Below the pieces are notes generated by a model. It was given only the letters and a program-made list of their open reading frames with translations. It was not told where the DNA came from and ran no database searches. A DNA stretch of 64,000 bases from Mytilisepta virgata (taxonomy: Eukaryota > Mollusca > Bivalvia > Mytilida > Mytilidae), in contig CM051516.1 of the NCBI GenBank assembly GCA_028015205.1, forward strand, positions 63,058,230 to 63,122,229, in the 5' to 3' direction. A program made the position numbers and the translations under genes. Positions within the stretch are counted from its first letter, which is position 1, and each line of letters starts with the position of its first letter. Positions 12,270-24,910 of the stretch are shown here, piece after piece.

Positions 12270-13060
12270 TGTCCAGTACTGGACTATTGTCATCACGACG
12301 GTTTCAGTGGGACAAAGCACTACCAATCTGCAAATAGTTCTAAGAACTTAATAAAATTCAAATCAAGGTACCATGCATACATTTAGATTATAATTATATG
12401 CAGTCAATCACTGAATGATATCATTTAATAGAAAGATAACTCTATAGAATAAAAATTGAGTGTTAAAGAAGACAGTGTTATAAGTCAAGCAAAATTCAGC
12501 GTATAAATATGAGTGCAAATGTGGTTGAATTCCATTTAATTTACAAACAAGAGGTAATCAGTTACCGTACTTAGTGTTATGTTTTGAAGCTTTTGAAAAT
12601 TTCAGTCTTTATCAGTGTTTATTTCGTCTTTTTAATTCATTTCAATCATCTATCATGGTTGAAATAAGAACGATTTAAAATAAATTTTATTGATGTTTTC
12701 CTACCTGGAACAAATATTTTTAAAAAGAAATCTGAAACAAGTTCGGAATCGACTTGTATATTTGCATTTCAGAGGAATAAATTTGAAATATTAAAATGAA
12801 CAAATTTTTAGAAGATTAAAAGTTATAGCTACTTATATTCTGACAAGATGACCATAGAACACTTGTAAAAATTATTTGTGGGGTACTCCAAAACTGCAGC
12901 AAGATCCAGACTGGTCATTTGAAGATTGCAAAGTTTTCTTCTTTAATTTTTCTTTTGTCAAAAGAAAATATATCGAAATAAGAACAAGCGTGAGAACGTC
13001 ACAACAATGTGCTTTGAAATGTTAACAATTTTCACAGAAGTTAACAATGTTCACAGAACA
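12270..13060 (+). mobile_element. Family F element, diverged 5' part (F3)
   Basis: It starts gtccagtactgg and follows F1 and F2 through caatctgcaaatagttc, aaatcaaggtac and agaaagataactctat, with many substitutions. The F 3' end is missing. It is older than F1 and F2. Confidence 0.55.
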
Positions 13061-13074
13061 GTGTATTCATAAAA

Positions 13075-13365
13075 GGGCGGCGAGGTGTAGTTTTAAGTGC
13101 ATAGGACTACGAAGCCAAAGGTCTCTGGTTCAATTCCAGTTTGGGATGAAGATTTCAGGGATAAATTTGTGACACCATTTGAGAGGCTGATCTCAAGTAA
13201 GTTATCTGTTGGATTTGGCCGAAAAATGGCTGTCCCGTGTTAAGAGAGAGCAAGACCATCAGCACTCTAAAGACTCCCCTCTAGATATTGAAAAAGAGTA
13301 GGTTGAAATGCAGCTAAAGGGGCTGCTCTTGTACCTGCCAAATGGTGAGGGATTAGGATAAGCTT
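13075..13365 (+). mobile_element. Second tRNA-derived SINE
   Basis: The head (13075-13150) has an A-box-like region (GAGGTGTAGTTTTAAGTG) and a good B box (GGTTCAATTCC), but no closed acceptor stem with CCA, so it is a SINE head rather than a working tRNA gene. A body of about 220 bp follows. Family F1 begins just after it. Target duplications are unclear (possibly ataaaa). Confidence 0.55.
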
Positions 13366-13379
13366 ATAAAACTATTTTT

Positions 13380-14977
13380 AGTCCAGCACTGGTAGTTTTG
13401 ATAAAAACTAGCCGTGCTGGAGTATTGTTAACACGACGATGTGTTGAGACAAAGTATCCCCAATCTGCAAATAGTTCCTATGAACTCAATACAATTTTAA
13501 ATCAAGGTACAATGCATAGGGTTGTATGCAGTTTTTCACTGAAAAATAACATATATAGAAAGATAACTCTATTGAATAACAAATAGGTGTTAGAGAAAAC
13601 TATTTTGAGTCGAGCAAACTTTAGCGTATGAATATGAAAAAATACAGAAGTGCGAAAGCGAGGGAAATTCAATTTAATTTACAACCAAGATTGTCCGTAA
13701 TATTGTTACTGGCTGGTCACAGTCCGTAACTTTAATATTCTCAGTAAGTTAATTACTTTCAGTCCTCATCGAGTGTTCATTTCGTCATTCTTAACCATTT
13801 CAACCATTTACTGTATTACAAATAGTTGTATTGAGAACTATTTTAAAATATATTTTATTGATTTGTTTTCTACCTTGAAGTTATCTTTCGAAAAGAAATA
13901 CGAAACAAGTTCAGAATGGACTTCTGTATTCACATTTCTCAGAAGAATAAATTTGAAATATTTAAATGAAATGATTTTTTTTTAGAAAACAAATCCTCTT
14001 ATTAGATATTAAAAGGTTATGGTTATATATATTCTAACAAGATGAATGTCAACAAAAGTTGAACACGTGTAGTAAAAATGATTTATGAGATGCTCCAAAA
14101 CTTTTGGTCACGTGTTACGAATTTGTCAACAGTATGGCGGGTCGATTAGTGTTTGCTGCCATTTTCGACTTTAAAACAGCTATTTGAAGGAAAAGAAAGA
14201 TAATTTTTGAAAGCAAAATAAAATAACGATGCCGAAAGTATGACGTATTATTATGTTTTCCTATTCTTATCATGCATATGCCAGGTCGATCTTGTGCCAA
14301 AATTGTGGAGTCAAAAATGAGGACAGGACAAACAAATTCTATTTTTTGGACGATTTTCCAATTGTACTAAACATTGTTGTGTTTTGATGTAAAAAAATTA
14401 ATATGAGTATGTATTGTAAAAGTCCAAATTGACGGTCAGCTGTCATATTTATCCACCCTCTCAAACCCCTTAACATTCAAATAACTATGAAATGGTTGAG
14501 ATCTCAACTCTAAACGTATTTTGTTTCTCCTTATAACGAGACACACATTCATTGGTGTATGAGGGGTACCTAGGGTTGGTCTTTATATATTTGAAAACAT
14601 TGAGATTCCCACTCTATAATTATATATGAATTTTGAGTATCCTTTAATTTTTGAATTTTAGTTTCAGTACTTTTAGTATCTTCTTAAAGTTATGCAAAAT
14701 GGTAGAGAATTTTTTTTAATAAAGAACCCAGCAGAGACATATATTGTTTGATATGTCTCTGGACCCAGTGAACAATTATATATCTGTTTGTAGTAATTCA
14801 AAATCAATTGCTAATAAGTATGTCTGAAATAATTCATTTACATCCATTTTTTTTAATTCGCGAAAAAAAAAAATGATTCCTCCTTTTAAAAATCCTTTTT
14901 ACAAATCAACTAAATATTAATGCCTGTTACAGTTAGATGTTAGCATCAGTGCTGGACAAAAGCACTTCGTGCTATGT
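13380..14977 (+). mobile_element. Family F HINE-like element (F1)
   Basis: The 5' end AGTCCAGCACTGG is complemented near the 3' end by CAGTGCTGGAC, followed by the AGCAC-TTC-GTGCT hairpin and ATGT. The 1.6 kb body is AT-rich and non-coding. F2 (28589-30177) is a near-identical direct copy. No GTC microsatellite is obvious in this family. Confidence 0.7.
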
Positions 14978-16129
14978 CTACAATTCACTATACCTTTACA
15001 TACAAGTATATACCAAGTTTCATAAAGATGTTACCCAATCTTCATAGACAAAAACCAAACGTGTTATGGTTGGATGAACAGACAAATGGATTTAAACACA
15101 GACTATAAACTATTTGCTACTCAACCCAATTGGCAGGGTATATTATTGTTCAATGTTTGAGCAATATGATCACCAATCTCAAACTTTTCTCTCAATTTTT
15201 GGAAAGATTGCAAATTGTTCCTATGCCATGGACACTAGTACATGAAATGTAGTTCCAATGATGACAGCATTTTTTAAATTACGAGTACTTTATTCTTGTT
15301 GATTGTGTTGATAATATCTGAACTAATATTTTTACCTTGCATAAAACTTTTATCATTTATCGAAATTACCAAGGAATTAAAATGAAGTCAACGCAGACAG
15401 CAGATGAATTTATCAATCATAACAAATCTACAAGAAACAGCACCCGTATTCATTTTTGGGAACTTTACTTTTGTCAAAACTAATTGCACATTTACAAATT
15501 TGACGATTATTACCCATTATTTGAGAAAAAATACTTTAAGATTATCTATTAATATAACTCAGACATTCGCTTTCGGAATCTAAATGTTTTAAGCATGGAT
15601 CGGAAATTTTCAACAGCCAATAAATAAATGAATAAAACAAATTTAAGTTTAAATACATTGAAATCAGTCTATGAAAGTATTCCCAAAAGATGAAATTTTT
15701 ATTCCTTTTTCATATTTAACTACAAAGATTTGCGCATGCTCAATCGATTATTTACTAAACTACACATGCAAAAAATGGCAACAGATATATAGATATTCCT
15801 TGGTGGGTATATGGCTGTCTGAGACCTTTACCTGGTTTTTGAACACCTCCACTAAGATTTTGAATATTGACACTAAAACTGGACTGTTGCTAAAAGCTAA
15901 GCCTTAATACACATTGAACTCTTACAGAAAATGATGTCGTGGTTTCCATACCACAGAATGTACATCGATTTTGAAAAAAAACCTCAATATTTCAGGAAAA
16001 AAGGAATACATTCACTGTAATTGATCTGACTTAAAGAATAAACCTGTGATAAAATTCAATTTGAAATTATACACAACTACAGTTACAGTCTTTCCACCAC
16101 TGCTATCCAGCATTTTGATTATAAAAATA
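14978..16129. other. Intron, no recognised element
   Basis: AT-rich, with one weak stretch like other HINE bodies (accaagtttcataaagatg, 15010-15030). No termini and no exon-like frame with splice sites. Confidence 0.4.
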
Positions 16130-16733
16130 ATGCATTTATTGGAAATAAAAGGGTTTTTGGCTGCAAATGTTAATTTTGGTTATGTAAGAATTATTTCCTG
16201 ACTGACCCAAGGTCAAGATTAGAATGTTTTCTGCAAGAGAATGTACATGCACCATTTTGATTTGTCGAAAGTTAATTAAGATTTAGGGTTATCGCATTAC
16301 ACGATACGAATGCTTGCGGTCAGTCGGCAGGAAAATTTCTCCCAGGGACGACATATTTTGACGAAGAATAGTTGGAGATTTCTAAATTCCCACCCACTTA
16401 CAGCCCTTAAGGTTATATTTTAAAATTTATGTTTTGTTTTGCTCTCTATACATGTGTAATATGATTATGCATTACAATAATTTGTTTTTTCATATAGTTT
16501 ATATGTGCTCAGTGAACACTTCACTTTATTTTGTCTTGTCATTGTTTTATGTTTTTATGAAATTACAAATTGTATTCAAATAGTCTAATATTTCATTATG
16601 TAACATTTTCACACATAATATGCTTTTTGAATAAATGACTTTTCTCTCAAATATTGGGTCTGTATTAATGCAAACTAAGCTCAGACTCCTTGGTATGATT
16701 CTGTTGTCGCTGGGAATCTTGGTTGACAAAAAG
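16130..16733 (+). repeat. 0.6 kb dispersed repeat, forward copy of an inverted pair
   Basis: It runs from gcatttattggaaataaaag to gggaatcttggttgacaaaa and is found reverse-complemented at 43229-43905 with high identity. No coding frame covers it. Its class is unknown. Confidence 0.7.
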
Positions 16734-16934
16734 AAATTTATGTATATTAAATGGACATACTATGCATGTACATCTATAAGGACATTGGGGTTTAGAGCTG
16801 ACAGTCCAAAGTATGTGCTTGTCTAAAGACTGGTGTACAGTGGTATACATAAACTATATTTCCATTCAGTGGTTTGGAACTTGGGTATCATGAAATTTTA
16901 TTCTCCTATCATTTGATATACAATTGAGACTCTA

Positions 16935-17504
16935 TCCATCGTCGGAAACCCACAGCCAGTTGCGCTTACGCTTTGCTTCCACTTACCGACCGTGGGTCAA
17001 TTAATTTTTTCTCGTTCTCTTAATCAATATATTATATGAATATATTTATAAACCATGTTGATTGGTTTCCTTACGATTCTGTTATGGGAATACAGCCAAT
17101 CAAGTGACAGTTAAAAGACGAGCTTTGGGTCAAGATATGTCATCATTGGTAGGCAATTCCAGTGTATTTTCAATATAGTTTTCAAACAAAGTAAACACGG
17201 TTTTATACTTTCAATGAGAATGCATTACTGACCATGTGAAAAAAATCACTACACAACAAAAATTCATCAATTGCATTATGCATGTGGGCACCGTTTTACT
17301 TTCCAAAGAATTTTTAATCTCCACTGAACGCCACTACTGTTAAAATTTCCAAAGTCGAGAATTCCATTATTGTAAGCAGTAATTTCAATGGTCAATTTGA
17401 TTCATGAATATTCATGAAAACAAGAAAAAATGAATGAATTGACCCATGGTCGGCAAGTGAAAGCAAAGCGTAAGCGCGACTGACAGTGGGTTTCTGAAGA
17501 TGGA
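16935..17504. mobile_element. 570 bp MITE with long inverted repeats and 5 bp target duplication
   Basis: Terminal inverted repeats of about 70 bp: the left end TCCATCGTCGGAAACCCAC pairs with the right end GTGGGTTTCTGAAGATGGA. The 5 bp CTCTA flanks both sides (16930-16934 and 17505-17509). There is no transposase, so it is non-autonomous. The superfamily cannot be named from these data. Confidence 0.8.
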
Positions 17505-17509
17505 CTCTA

Positions 17510-17792
17510 TCTAGAATGGGAAAATTTGAAAGAAATCCAACAGATGACGAGTGGCATACATCGAGAATCATATACATCAGGTCAAATTACTGTTGCAGAT
17601 TTATCAAGTTTGTTTGACACTGTCAAAATGCAAAAGCAATATCGCCAGGATCAGTGATCTTGTCAAACACATAGTTCCATGTGGATTTAACTGAAAAGCT
17701 ATATAGCCGAAACAAGTGGCTTAATTTTATTATTCACATACGTTGTATGACGACCAGGTGCGACGACACCGTGAGTTTGTCTTTCCATTTTT
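17510..17792. other. Intron, no recognised element
   Basis: No repeat terminus or exon seen between the MITE and A4. Confidence 0.4.
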
Positions 17793-19394
17793 AGCTCACC
17801 TGGCCAAAGGCCATGTGAGGTTTTGCCATCACTTTTCGTCCGTCGTCCGTCCGTCGCGCCGTCCGTCCGTCCATCCGTCGTAAACTTTTCATTCAAACAT
17901 CTTCTCCTCAGAAACCATTTGGCCAATTCCAACCAAACTTTGCATGAGTGGTGTATGGAAGGTCCTCAACAAAGTTTCCTTATTTAGTTCTGATTGGTCA
18001 AGAAACATGGCCAGAGGCAATTCTTGTTTCTGATTGGCTGATTTTCAAAAATCTTCTCCTCTGAAACGGCTGGGCAGATTGGATTGAGGCTTCATAGGAT
18101 TGATATATGACATGTCCTCCACAAATGATCCTCATTTTATATTGATCCGATGAAAAACATGGCCACTGTTGCTAAAAATAGAACATAGGCGTAAATTGCT
18201 GTTTTTTGCTTATAACTCAAAAACCGTTACAGATATCGAAAATCTGACATGGGGTAAAATTGATCAGCATGACAAGATCTACCTACCCTGAAATTTTGAA
18301 GAAAATTCCAAAATCCATTTAGGAGTAATTGCCCTTTTTTCGTCAAATTTTCCAAATTTTAACATTTTTTGTCATTTATCTCCAAAACTATTTGAGATAG
18401 AAGTGAAATGTAAATTTGAAAAATGTTTGCCATGTTGAGATCCACCTACCCTGAAATTTTAAAGGAAATCCCAAAACCCATTTAGGAGTTGTTGCCCTTT
18501 TTTGTCAAATTTTCAAAATTTTTTCATTCAAAAATCTTCTCCTCTGAAACCGCTGGGCCGATTGGTTTGAAACTTAATAGGAATGATCTATGACATGTCC
18601 TCTACAAACGATCCTCAATTTATTTTGATCTGACATAAAACATGGGTGTCGTAGCTAAAAATAGAATATAGGGGTGCATGTGTTGTTTTTGGCTTATAAC
18701 TTAAAAACCATTACAGATATCAAAAATCTGACTTCAGTAAAATTGATCAGCATGACAAGATCTACCTAACCTAAAATTTTGAAAGAAATGCTAAAACCCA
18801 TTTAGGAGTTATTGCCCTTTTTTCGTCAAATTTTGAAAATTTAACATTTTTCGTCATTTATCCCCAAAACTATTTGAGATAGAAGTGATATGTAAATTTG
18901 AAAAATTTTTGCCATGTTGAGATCTACATACCCTGAAATTTTAAAGGAAATCCCGAAACACATTTAGGAGTTATTGCCCTTTTTTTGTCAAATTTTCAAA
19001 ATTTTAACATTTTTGCATTTATCTCCAAAAGTATTTGAGATAGAAGTGAAATGTTAATTGAAAAATGTTTGCCATGTTGAGATCTACCTACCCTGAAATT
19101 TTGAAGAGAATCCCAAATTCTATTTAGGAGTTATTGGTTTGTGTAATTTGAGGTCGGGTTCTGTTACATTTATTTAAGGTTCACCCTTATTCCTGGTCAA
19201 TTTTATCAACTTCCTGTTAGGACTACCACCATCAGGGAACATATTTTAACATTAAACCTTATGAAAAATAAATCTTCAACACAATTTTCCCTGAACAATT
19301 GAACCAATTGCAACAAACTTGGTCAAATAGTTGATTAATTGTCCAATGAAAACCAGACTCCAGGTGAACGATACAGGCTCTGGTGAGCCTCTTG
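17793..19394 (+). mobile_element. Family A HINE-like element (A4)
   Basis: Clean 5' hairpin (AGCTCACCTGGCC / GGCCATGTGAG) and a GTCC/GTC microsatellite (17840-17880). The body has tandem-like blocks around ttaggagttattgccctttt, aaatcttctcctctgaaac and gttgagatctacctaccc. The 3' end has CAGGTGAACGATACAGGCTC, a GGCTC-tggt-GAGCC hairpin and TCTTG. Confidence 0.82.
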
Positions 19395-19593
19395 TTTCCA
19401 AAAGATTGACTTCAATAAATGTAAAATCCCGAAACGTGTCGAAAATAACGCGAAATTAATACAAGAAACAATGACGGCTTCATTTTCTGGAAATTGCATC
19501 GATAAAAAACATTTTTTGAAAAGATCAATAAAAGATTTTGAGTCGGTGGCTTTTAACTGGGTCACTTGCGTTAGTGCAAACATACATGTTTTT

Positions 19594-22578
19594 AGCTCAC
19601 CTGATCTGAAAGGTCAAGTGAGCTTTTCTCATCACTTGGTGTCCATTATCTGTCGTCCGTCGTCGTCATCATCGTCGTCGTCTGTTAACTTTTACAAAAA
19701 TCTTCTCCTCTGAAACTACTGGGCCAAATTGAACCAAACTTGGCCACAAGCATCATTAGGGTATCTAGTTTAAAAAATATGTCCGATGACCCCGCCTGCC
19801 AACCAACATGGCCGACATGGCTAAAAATAGAACATAGGGGTAAACTGCATTTTTTGTCTTATATCTCAAAAACTAAAGCAATTAGAGCAAAACTGACAGG
19901 GTAAAAATGTTCATCAGGTCAAGATCTACCTGTCATGAAATTTTCAGACGAATCGGTCAACCCTTTGTTGGGTTATTGCCCCTGAATTGTTAATTTTAAG
20001 GAAATTTTGCAGTTTTAGGTTATTATCTTGAATATTATTATAGATAAAGACAAATTGTAAACAGCAAAAATGTTCAACAAAGTAAGATCTACAAATAAGT
20101 CAACATTACCAAAATCATTGATTAACGACTTATAGGAGTTTTTGCCCTTTAAAGACAGAATCCAGCCTAAACTTCCCTTTAAAGATTTTTTTCTCTTGGG
20201 TGGCCCCCTTCCAAAATTGTGTCTGGCATCCCCGACTTCCAACCCACATGGCTGCTGTTACTAAAAATAGAAAAAAAAGGGGGGTGAATTTAAAAAATCT
20301 TCTTATATGAAACTACAACGCCAGTTGGAACCAAAGTTGGCAGTAATGGTTCTTAGGAGGTCCTCTTTCAGAAATATGTCCAATGACCTGGACTGTTAAC
20401 CAAGATGGCCGACACAGCCAAACTTAGTTTAACATAGGGTCCTATGGGAAAATTCATTGAAAAATCTTCTTGTCTTGAACCACTTGACCAATTGGAACCA
20501 GACTTGGCAGCAATGGTCCTTAGATAGTCCTTGTACAGAGTTGTGTTCGATGACCTGGACTGTCAACCAAGATGGCTGCCACAACCGAACTTAGTTTAAC
20601 ATAGGGCCCTTTAGGAAAATTCATTGAAAAATCTTCTTTTCTGAAACCACTTGACATATTGGAGCAGGACTTGGCAGTATTGGTCCTTAGGAGGTCCTTT
20701 TTAGCTCACCTGGCCTAAAAGGCCATGGGAACTATTCTCATCAATTTGCGTCCGTCGTCGTCGTAAACGTTTCACATTTTTATCAACTCCTCTGAAACCA
20801 CTGAACCAATTTAAATAAAACTTAAGTGGAATGGTCCTTGGATGGTCCCCTTTAGAAATTGTGTTTGGTTTTCCTGGGCGCCATACAATATGGCTCCCAT
20901 GGTCGGACATAGTTTAACCTTGCACCCTATGGGAATTTTAACATTTTCATTATCTTCTCTGAGACCATTAGGCCAATTTGAATCAAACTTTGGTCGAAGG
21001 TCCTTGGGTGGCCCCTTTTAAAATCTATGTTTGGTTTCCCCGAACGCCATCCAACATGGCCGCCATGGCTGGACTTAGTTAAACATTGAGCCTATGGGAA
21101 TTTTACTTTTTCGTCAACTCCTCTGAAACCACCAAACCAATTTAAACAAAACTTAAGTGGAATGGTCCTTGGATGGTCCCCTTTAGAAATTGTGTTCGGT
21201 TTTCCCGGGCGCCATCCAATATGGCTGCCATGGTTGGACATAGTTTAACCTTGGACCCTATGGGAATTTTAACATTTTCGTTATCTTCTCTGAGACCATT
21301 AGGCCAATTTGAACCAAACTTTGGTGGAATGGTCCTTGGGTGGCCCCTTTTAAAATGTTTGTTCGGTTTCTCCAAACGCCATCCAACGTTGCCACCATGG
21401 CTGGACTTAGTTAAACATTGAGCCTATGGGAATTTTACTTTTTATTTAACTCCCCTGAAACCACTGAACCAATTTGAAACAAACTTTGGTGGAATGGTCT
21501 TTGGGTGGCCCCTTTCCAAGCTTATGTCCCGCATCCCCAACTTCCAACTGACATGGCTGCTGTTACTAAAAATAGAAAAATGGTTCTTAGGAGGTTCTCT
21601 TTCAGAATGATGTCCGATGACCCAGACTGTTAACCAAGATGGCAGCCACAGCCGAACTTAGTTTAACATAAGGCCGTATGGGAAAATTCATTGAAAACTC
21701 TTCTTGTCTGAAAGCCAATTAGAACTAGACTTGGTAGCAACGCTCCTTAGATGGTTCTCTTTTAAATAATATGTCCATTGACCTAGACTGTCAACCATCT
21801 TGGTGCCACAGCCGAACTTAGTTTAACATAGAACCCTATAGAAAAACCAGCCAAATCTTTAGTGCTGCTCAAGATGAAAAGTTCAATGCAGGTGAGCGAT
21901 ACAGGCTCTTTAGAACCTCTAGTTCAGAAATGTGTGATTTCGTGGACTGTGAACCAAGATGGCCACCACAGCAGAACTTAGTTTAACATAGGGCCTCCTG
22001 GAAAAATTCATTGAAAAATCTTCTTGTCTGAAACCACTAAGCCAATCAGAAATAGACTTGGTACCAATGGTCCTTAGATGTTCCTCTTTCAGAATTTTGT
22101 GCGATGACCCAGACTGTCAACCAAGATGGCCGCCACACCCAAACTTAGTCTAACATAGGGCCCCCTGGAAAAATTCATTGAAAAATCTTCTTGTCTGAAA
22201 CCACTTGACATATTGGAGCCAGACTTGGCAGCATTGGTCCTTAGGAGGTCCTCTTTCAGAAATATGTCCGATCACCCTTATAGACAACCAAGATGGCTGC
22301 CACACCGAACTTTGTTAAATATTGGACCCTATAGGAAAATTCATTTAAAAATCTTCTTGTCTGAAACCACTTAGCCAGTTGGAACAAGACTTAGCAGAAA
22401 TGGTCCTTAGATGGTTCTCATTTAGAAATGTATCCTTTGACCTGGACTGTCAACCAAGATGACTGCCAGAGCTGAAATTTTAGTTTAACATAGAATCCTA
22501 TAGAAAAACCAGCCAAATTGACGTGAAAGGTGAAAAGTAAAATCCAGATGAGCGATACAGGCTCTTGAGAGCCTCTAG
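19594..22578 (+). mobile_element. Family A HINE-like element (A5), split by A6
   Basis: It starts AGCTCACCTGATCTGAAAGG with a GTC microsatellite (19650-19682). It runs to 20702, is interrupted by A6 (20703-21922), then resumes at ttcagaaatgtgtgatttcg and ends with GAGCGATACAGGCTC, the hairpin and TCTAG. The interrupted sentence aggtcctttttcag is intact in A2, which proves the nesting. Confidence 0.82.
20703..21922 (+). mobile_element. Family A HINE-like element (A6) nested in A5
   Basis: It has its own 5' hairpin (AGCTCACCTGGCCTAAAAGG), a short GTC microsatellite and a body close to A1. Its 3' end is CAGGTGAGCGATACAGGCTC followed by CTCTAG. The A5 T run holds 5 T before and 2 T after it, against 5 T in the unoccupied copy, so the insertion adds two T residues. 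Confidence 0.82.
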
Positions 22579-22585
22579 TTTATTT

Positions 22586-22966
22586 TGGCCTAAACAGAAA
22601 ATAATGGTCTGACACTGTCACAGATGTTTAGGGCATCACTTGAAATAAATTAAATGGTAGCTGTACAAGTAAAATGGAGTGTCAAGGTCATTGAAAAATT
22701 CCATAACAACAGATGAAAAAGTCCCTAGCAACCATATATATTTGGGTTAAGGACCTTATAATTTACCTGTACAAGTCAAAAAGAAAGGTCAAGGGTCAAG
22801 GTCATTGAAAGGTTCAGGACAGGATTCCATATTTTAGCTGTACAGTTCAATATTAAGGAAACAATTGTGACAGTATACATTAAATATCAAAATTAATCAT
22901 TGATGCAATATCTTCCTGTACACAAAACATAACAGATGAGCGATTCAGGCTCGTGGGAGCCTCTTG
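22586..22966 (+). mobile_element. Family A 3' end fragment (A7)
   Basis: It contains aacagaaaataatggtctga, ccctagcaaccatatatatt and a 3' terminus AGATGAGCGATTCAGGCTC, with the hairpin and CTCTTG. This matches the 3' parts of A8, A10 and A14. The 5' part is absent. Confidence 0.65.
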
Positions 22967-23039
22967 TTTCAAACTTTAATAACTTTGCATATGTAATTCC
23001 TACAATTAAGATTTATGGTCCACAAGGTAGCTTATCGTA

Positions 23040-23789
23040 TAAGGTTTGCCACAGTATACTTGTCTTGTGACCCTGACCTCATTTTTATGGTTTACTGACT
23101 TCATAAACATGTATTTAAAATCTGTGTCCAAGTTTTGTGGTTAAATCCATTTCTCTGCATCTGTACCTAGGCCAACCATATTTGGTCAATAGATAATTCT
23201 TAGTGGGTACATGTCATTCTGACACCTGGTTTGGGACCTTGACCTCAATTTCATGCTTGAGTGACTTTGTCGCTTTTTGTGGTTAAGTCCATTTCTCAGA
23301 AACTAATACCTAGACCCACTGTATTTAGTCTATTGATAATTCTTGGTGGGTACATGCCAGTCTGACACTTGTCTCTGGACCTTGACCTCAATTTCATGGT
23401 TGAGTGACTTTCATCCAAATTTCTTAAGTCCTTTTTTCAGCACTTGTAATACCTAGACCCATCCGTGTTTGGTCTATAGATAGTTCTTAGTGGGTACATG
23501 CAAGTCTGACATCTGTCTCTTGACTTTGACCTCAATTGCACACCCGAGTGACTTTGTGACATTTTTGAGATTAGGTCCATTTCTCAGCAACGTTAATACC
23601 TAGACCCACCATATTTGGTCAATAGAAAGTTCTTAGTGGATACATGTCAGAGTTACACCTGCATGTTGACTTTGACCTTAATTTCTTTTAACTCATTTAC
23701 CTTTGACTTGCAAAATGTCGGGTATCAGATAATCAATATTCTGTGTCCATGTGCATACTCAGACCAGACATGTTGTGTGTCCACTCTTG
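23040..23789 (+). repeat. Family H tandem array with 3' end
   Basis: Four to five diverged units on ccttgacctcaatttcatg, aagtccatttctcagcaact and tagttcttagtgggtacatg. It ends CAGACCAGACATG, GTGTGTCCACTCTTG, like the copy at 12258. The sequence after it is a family F 3' end, so H appears to have inserted into an F copy. Confidence 0.6.
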
Positions 23790-23981
23790 TTTTTATGAAG
23801 GACCCAGAAAACAATTAAATCTTTTTGTATTAATTCAATGTCCATTGCTAATGAGTGTGCATGACATAATTCATTTACATCTATTTTGATTCCTCCTCCT
23901 CTTAACAGATTAGCTAAATCATACTTGTTATGCAGTAGGATGTTAGCATCAGCACTGGACATGAGCACTTTGTGATATGTT
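23790..23981 (+). mobile_element. Family F 3' end fragment (F4)
   Basis: It matches the last 200 bp of F1 (attcatttacatctattttg, gttagcatcagcactggac) and ends in a GAGCAC-TTT-GTGATATG hairpin remnant. The 5' portion is lost. Confidence 0.6.
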
Positions 23982-24624
23982 TAATTGTCTCATTTTTAGC
24001 TAGAGCATAATTTCCAATAATTTATATGTATGATTTTTAATTGTGTTTTGTAAAAATCATATAATCATACAGAAATGTGGTTTTGTTGAGCAAGTGTATA
24101 TATGTTTTCTTTCAGGCTTGAAATATGTTGACTTTTCTGAATTTTGTCAGATGTTCAGAATTATCCATTTGACTGCCATAAATTATTTTTCCAGCTAACA
24201 CCCATATTTCCTTTCACAATCTTTTGCATGCCTAATAATAATTCATTTGTAAAAATCTTATAAAATCCTTGTTATTATTTCATGGTTTTTTGAAAAATAA
24301 AACTTGTCAATGATAGAGCTATGTAAAATCAAGAGAAGATATTTTCCCGCCAAATTTTCAATGGCTTATACCTCCTTTATTAATCCACTCTCAATATTTG
24401 CCAAAGTTTTGAAAAGCTTGTTATTTTAAAACTGAGCAGCAAACATCCTTAATGATATACTCTTTCTTTGTTCAACATGTGTAAAATGACTCATCAATAA
24501 ATCAGTTCTTGAAGAAAGTTGGAAACACAGTAAAAATATTACAATGTAATGCATTATATAATTGTGAATTGTTTAATACTTTTATAATATTTGCAGTACA
24601 TATATAAAATTCTTTATATTACAG
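23982..24624. other. Intron, no recognised element
   Basis: AT-rich sequence leading to the acceptor of exon b, whose polypyrimidine tract is tctttatattacag. Confidence 0.5.
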
Positions 24625-24744
24625 GAAAGAACAGTGTGGAGTCCGAGCAGTATTTTTCATCACTAGTTTCATGGAAGACTTCTAGGGATTCTGGGTTTAC
24701 CAAACCTTACAGAGTTACAAACAAAACTTGGGTAGATGATTACA
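24625..24744 (+). CDS. Receptor PTP-like gene, exon b (ectodomain)
   Basis: A 120 bp exon follows the acceptor tatattacag and ends at a consensus donor gtaagt, phase 1 on both sides, so it joins exon a (codon G-GA) in frame. It encodes 39 complete codons starting KNSVESEQYFSSLVSW and ending KPYRVTNKTWVDDY. The tryptophan spacing and PYRVT resemble the middle of the extracellular juxtamembrane domain of receptor tyrosine phosphatases. NKT is a potential N-glycosylation site. Because its phases are symmetric, loss of the exon would keep the reading frame. It is flanked by two direct, nearly identical family F elements. Confidence 0.75.
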
Positions 24745-24910
24745 GTAAGTACCATGTAATCACACCTGGAAAATACACATTTAAATAGAGAATACTCACA
24801 CCTTTTACTGAGGGGAAAAACCTTGTTCTACTGTGTGATATGCAGGTCAATTTTGGCTTTAACAAGTCCAAATTTGGATTGTCATTAGGCCATAAAAATT
24901 TATAATTTTT

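Noticed and set aside
13075..13150. A functional tRNA gene
   Set aside because: A and B boxes are visible, but the cloverleaf does not close and a SINE-like body follows. The same applies to the tRNA-like heads at 554 and 36904.
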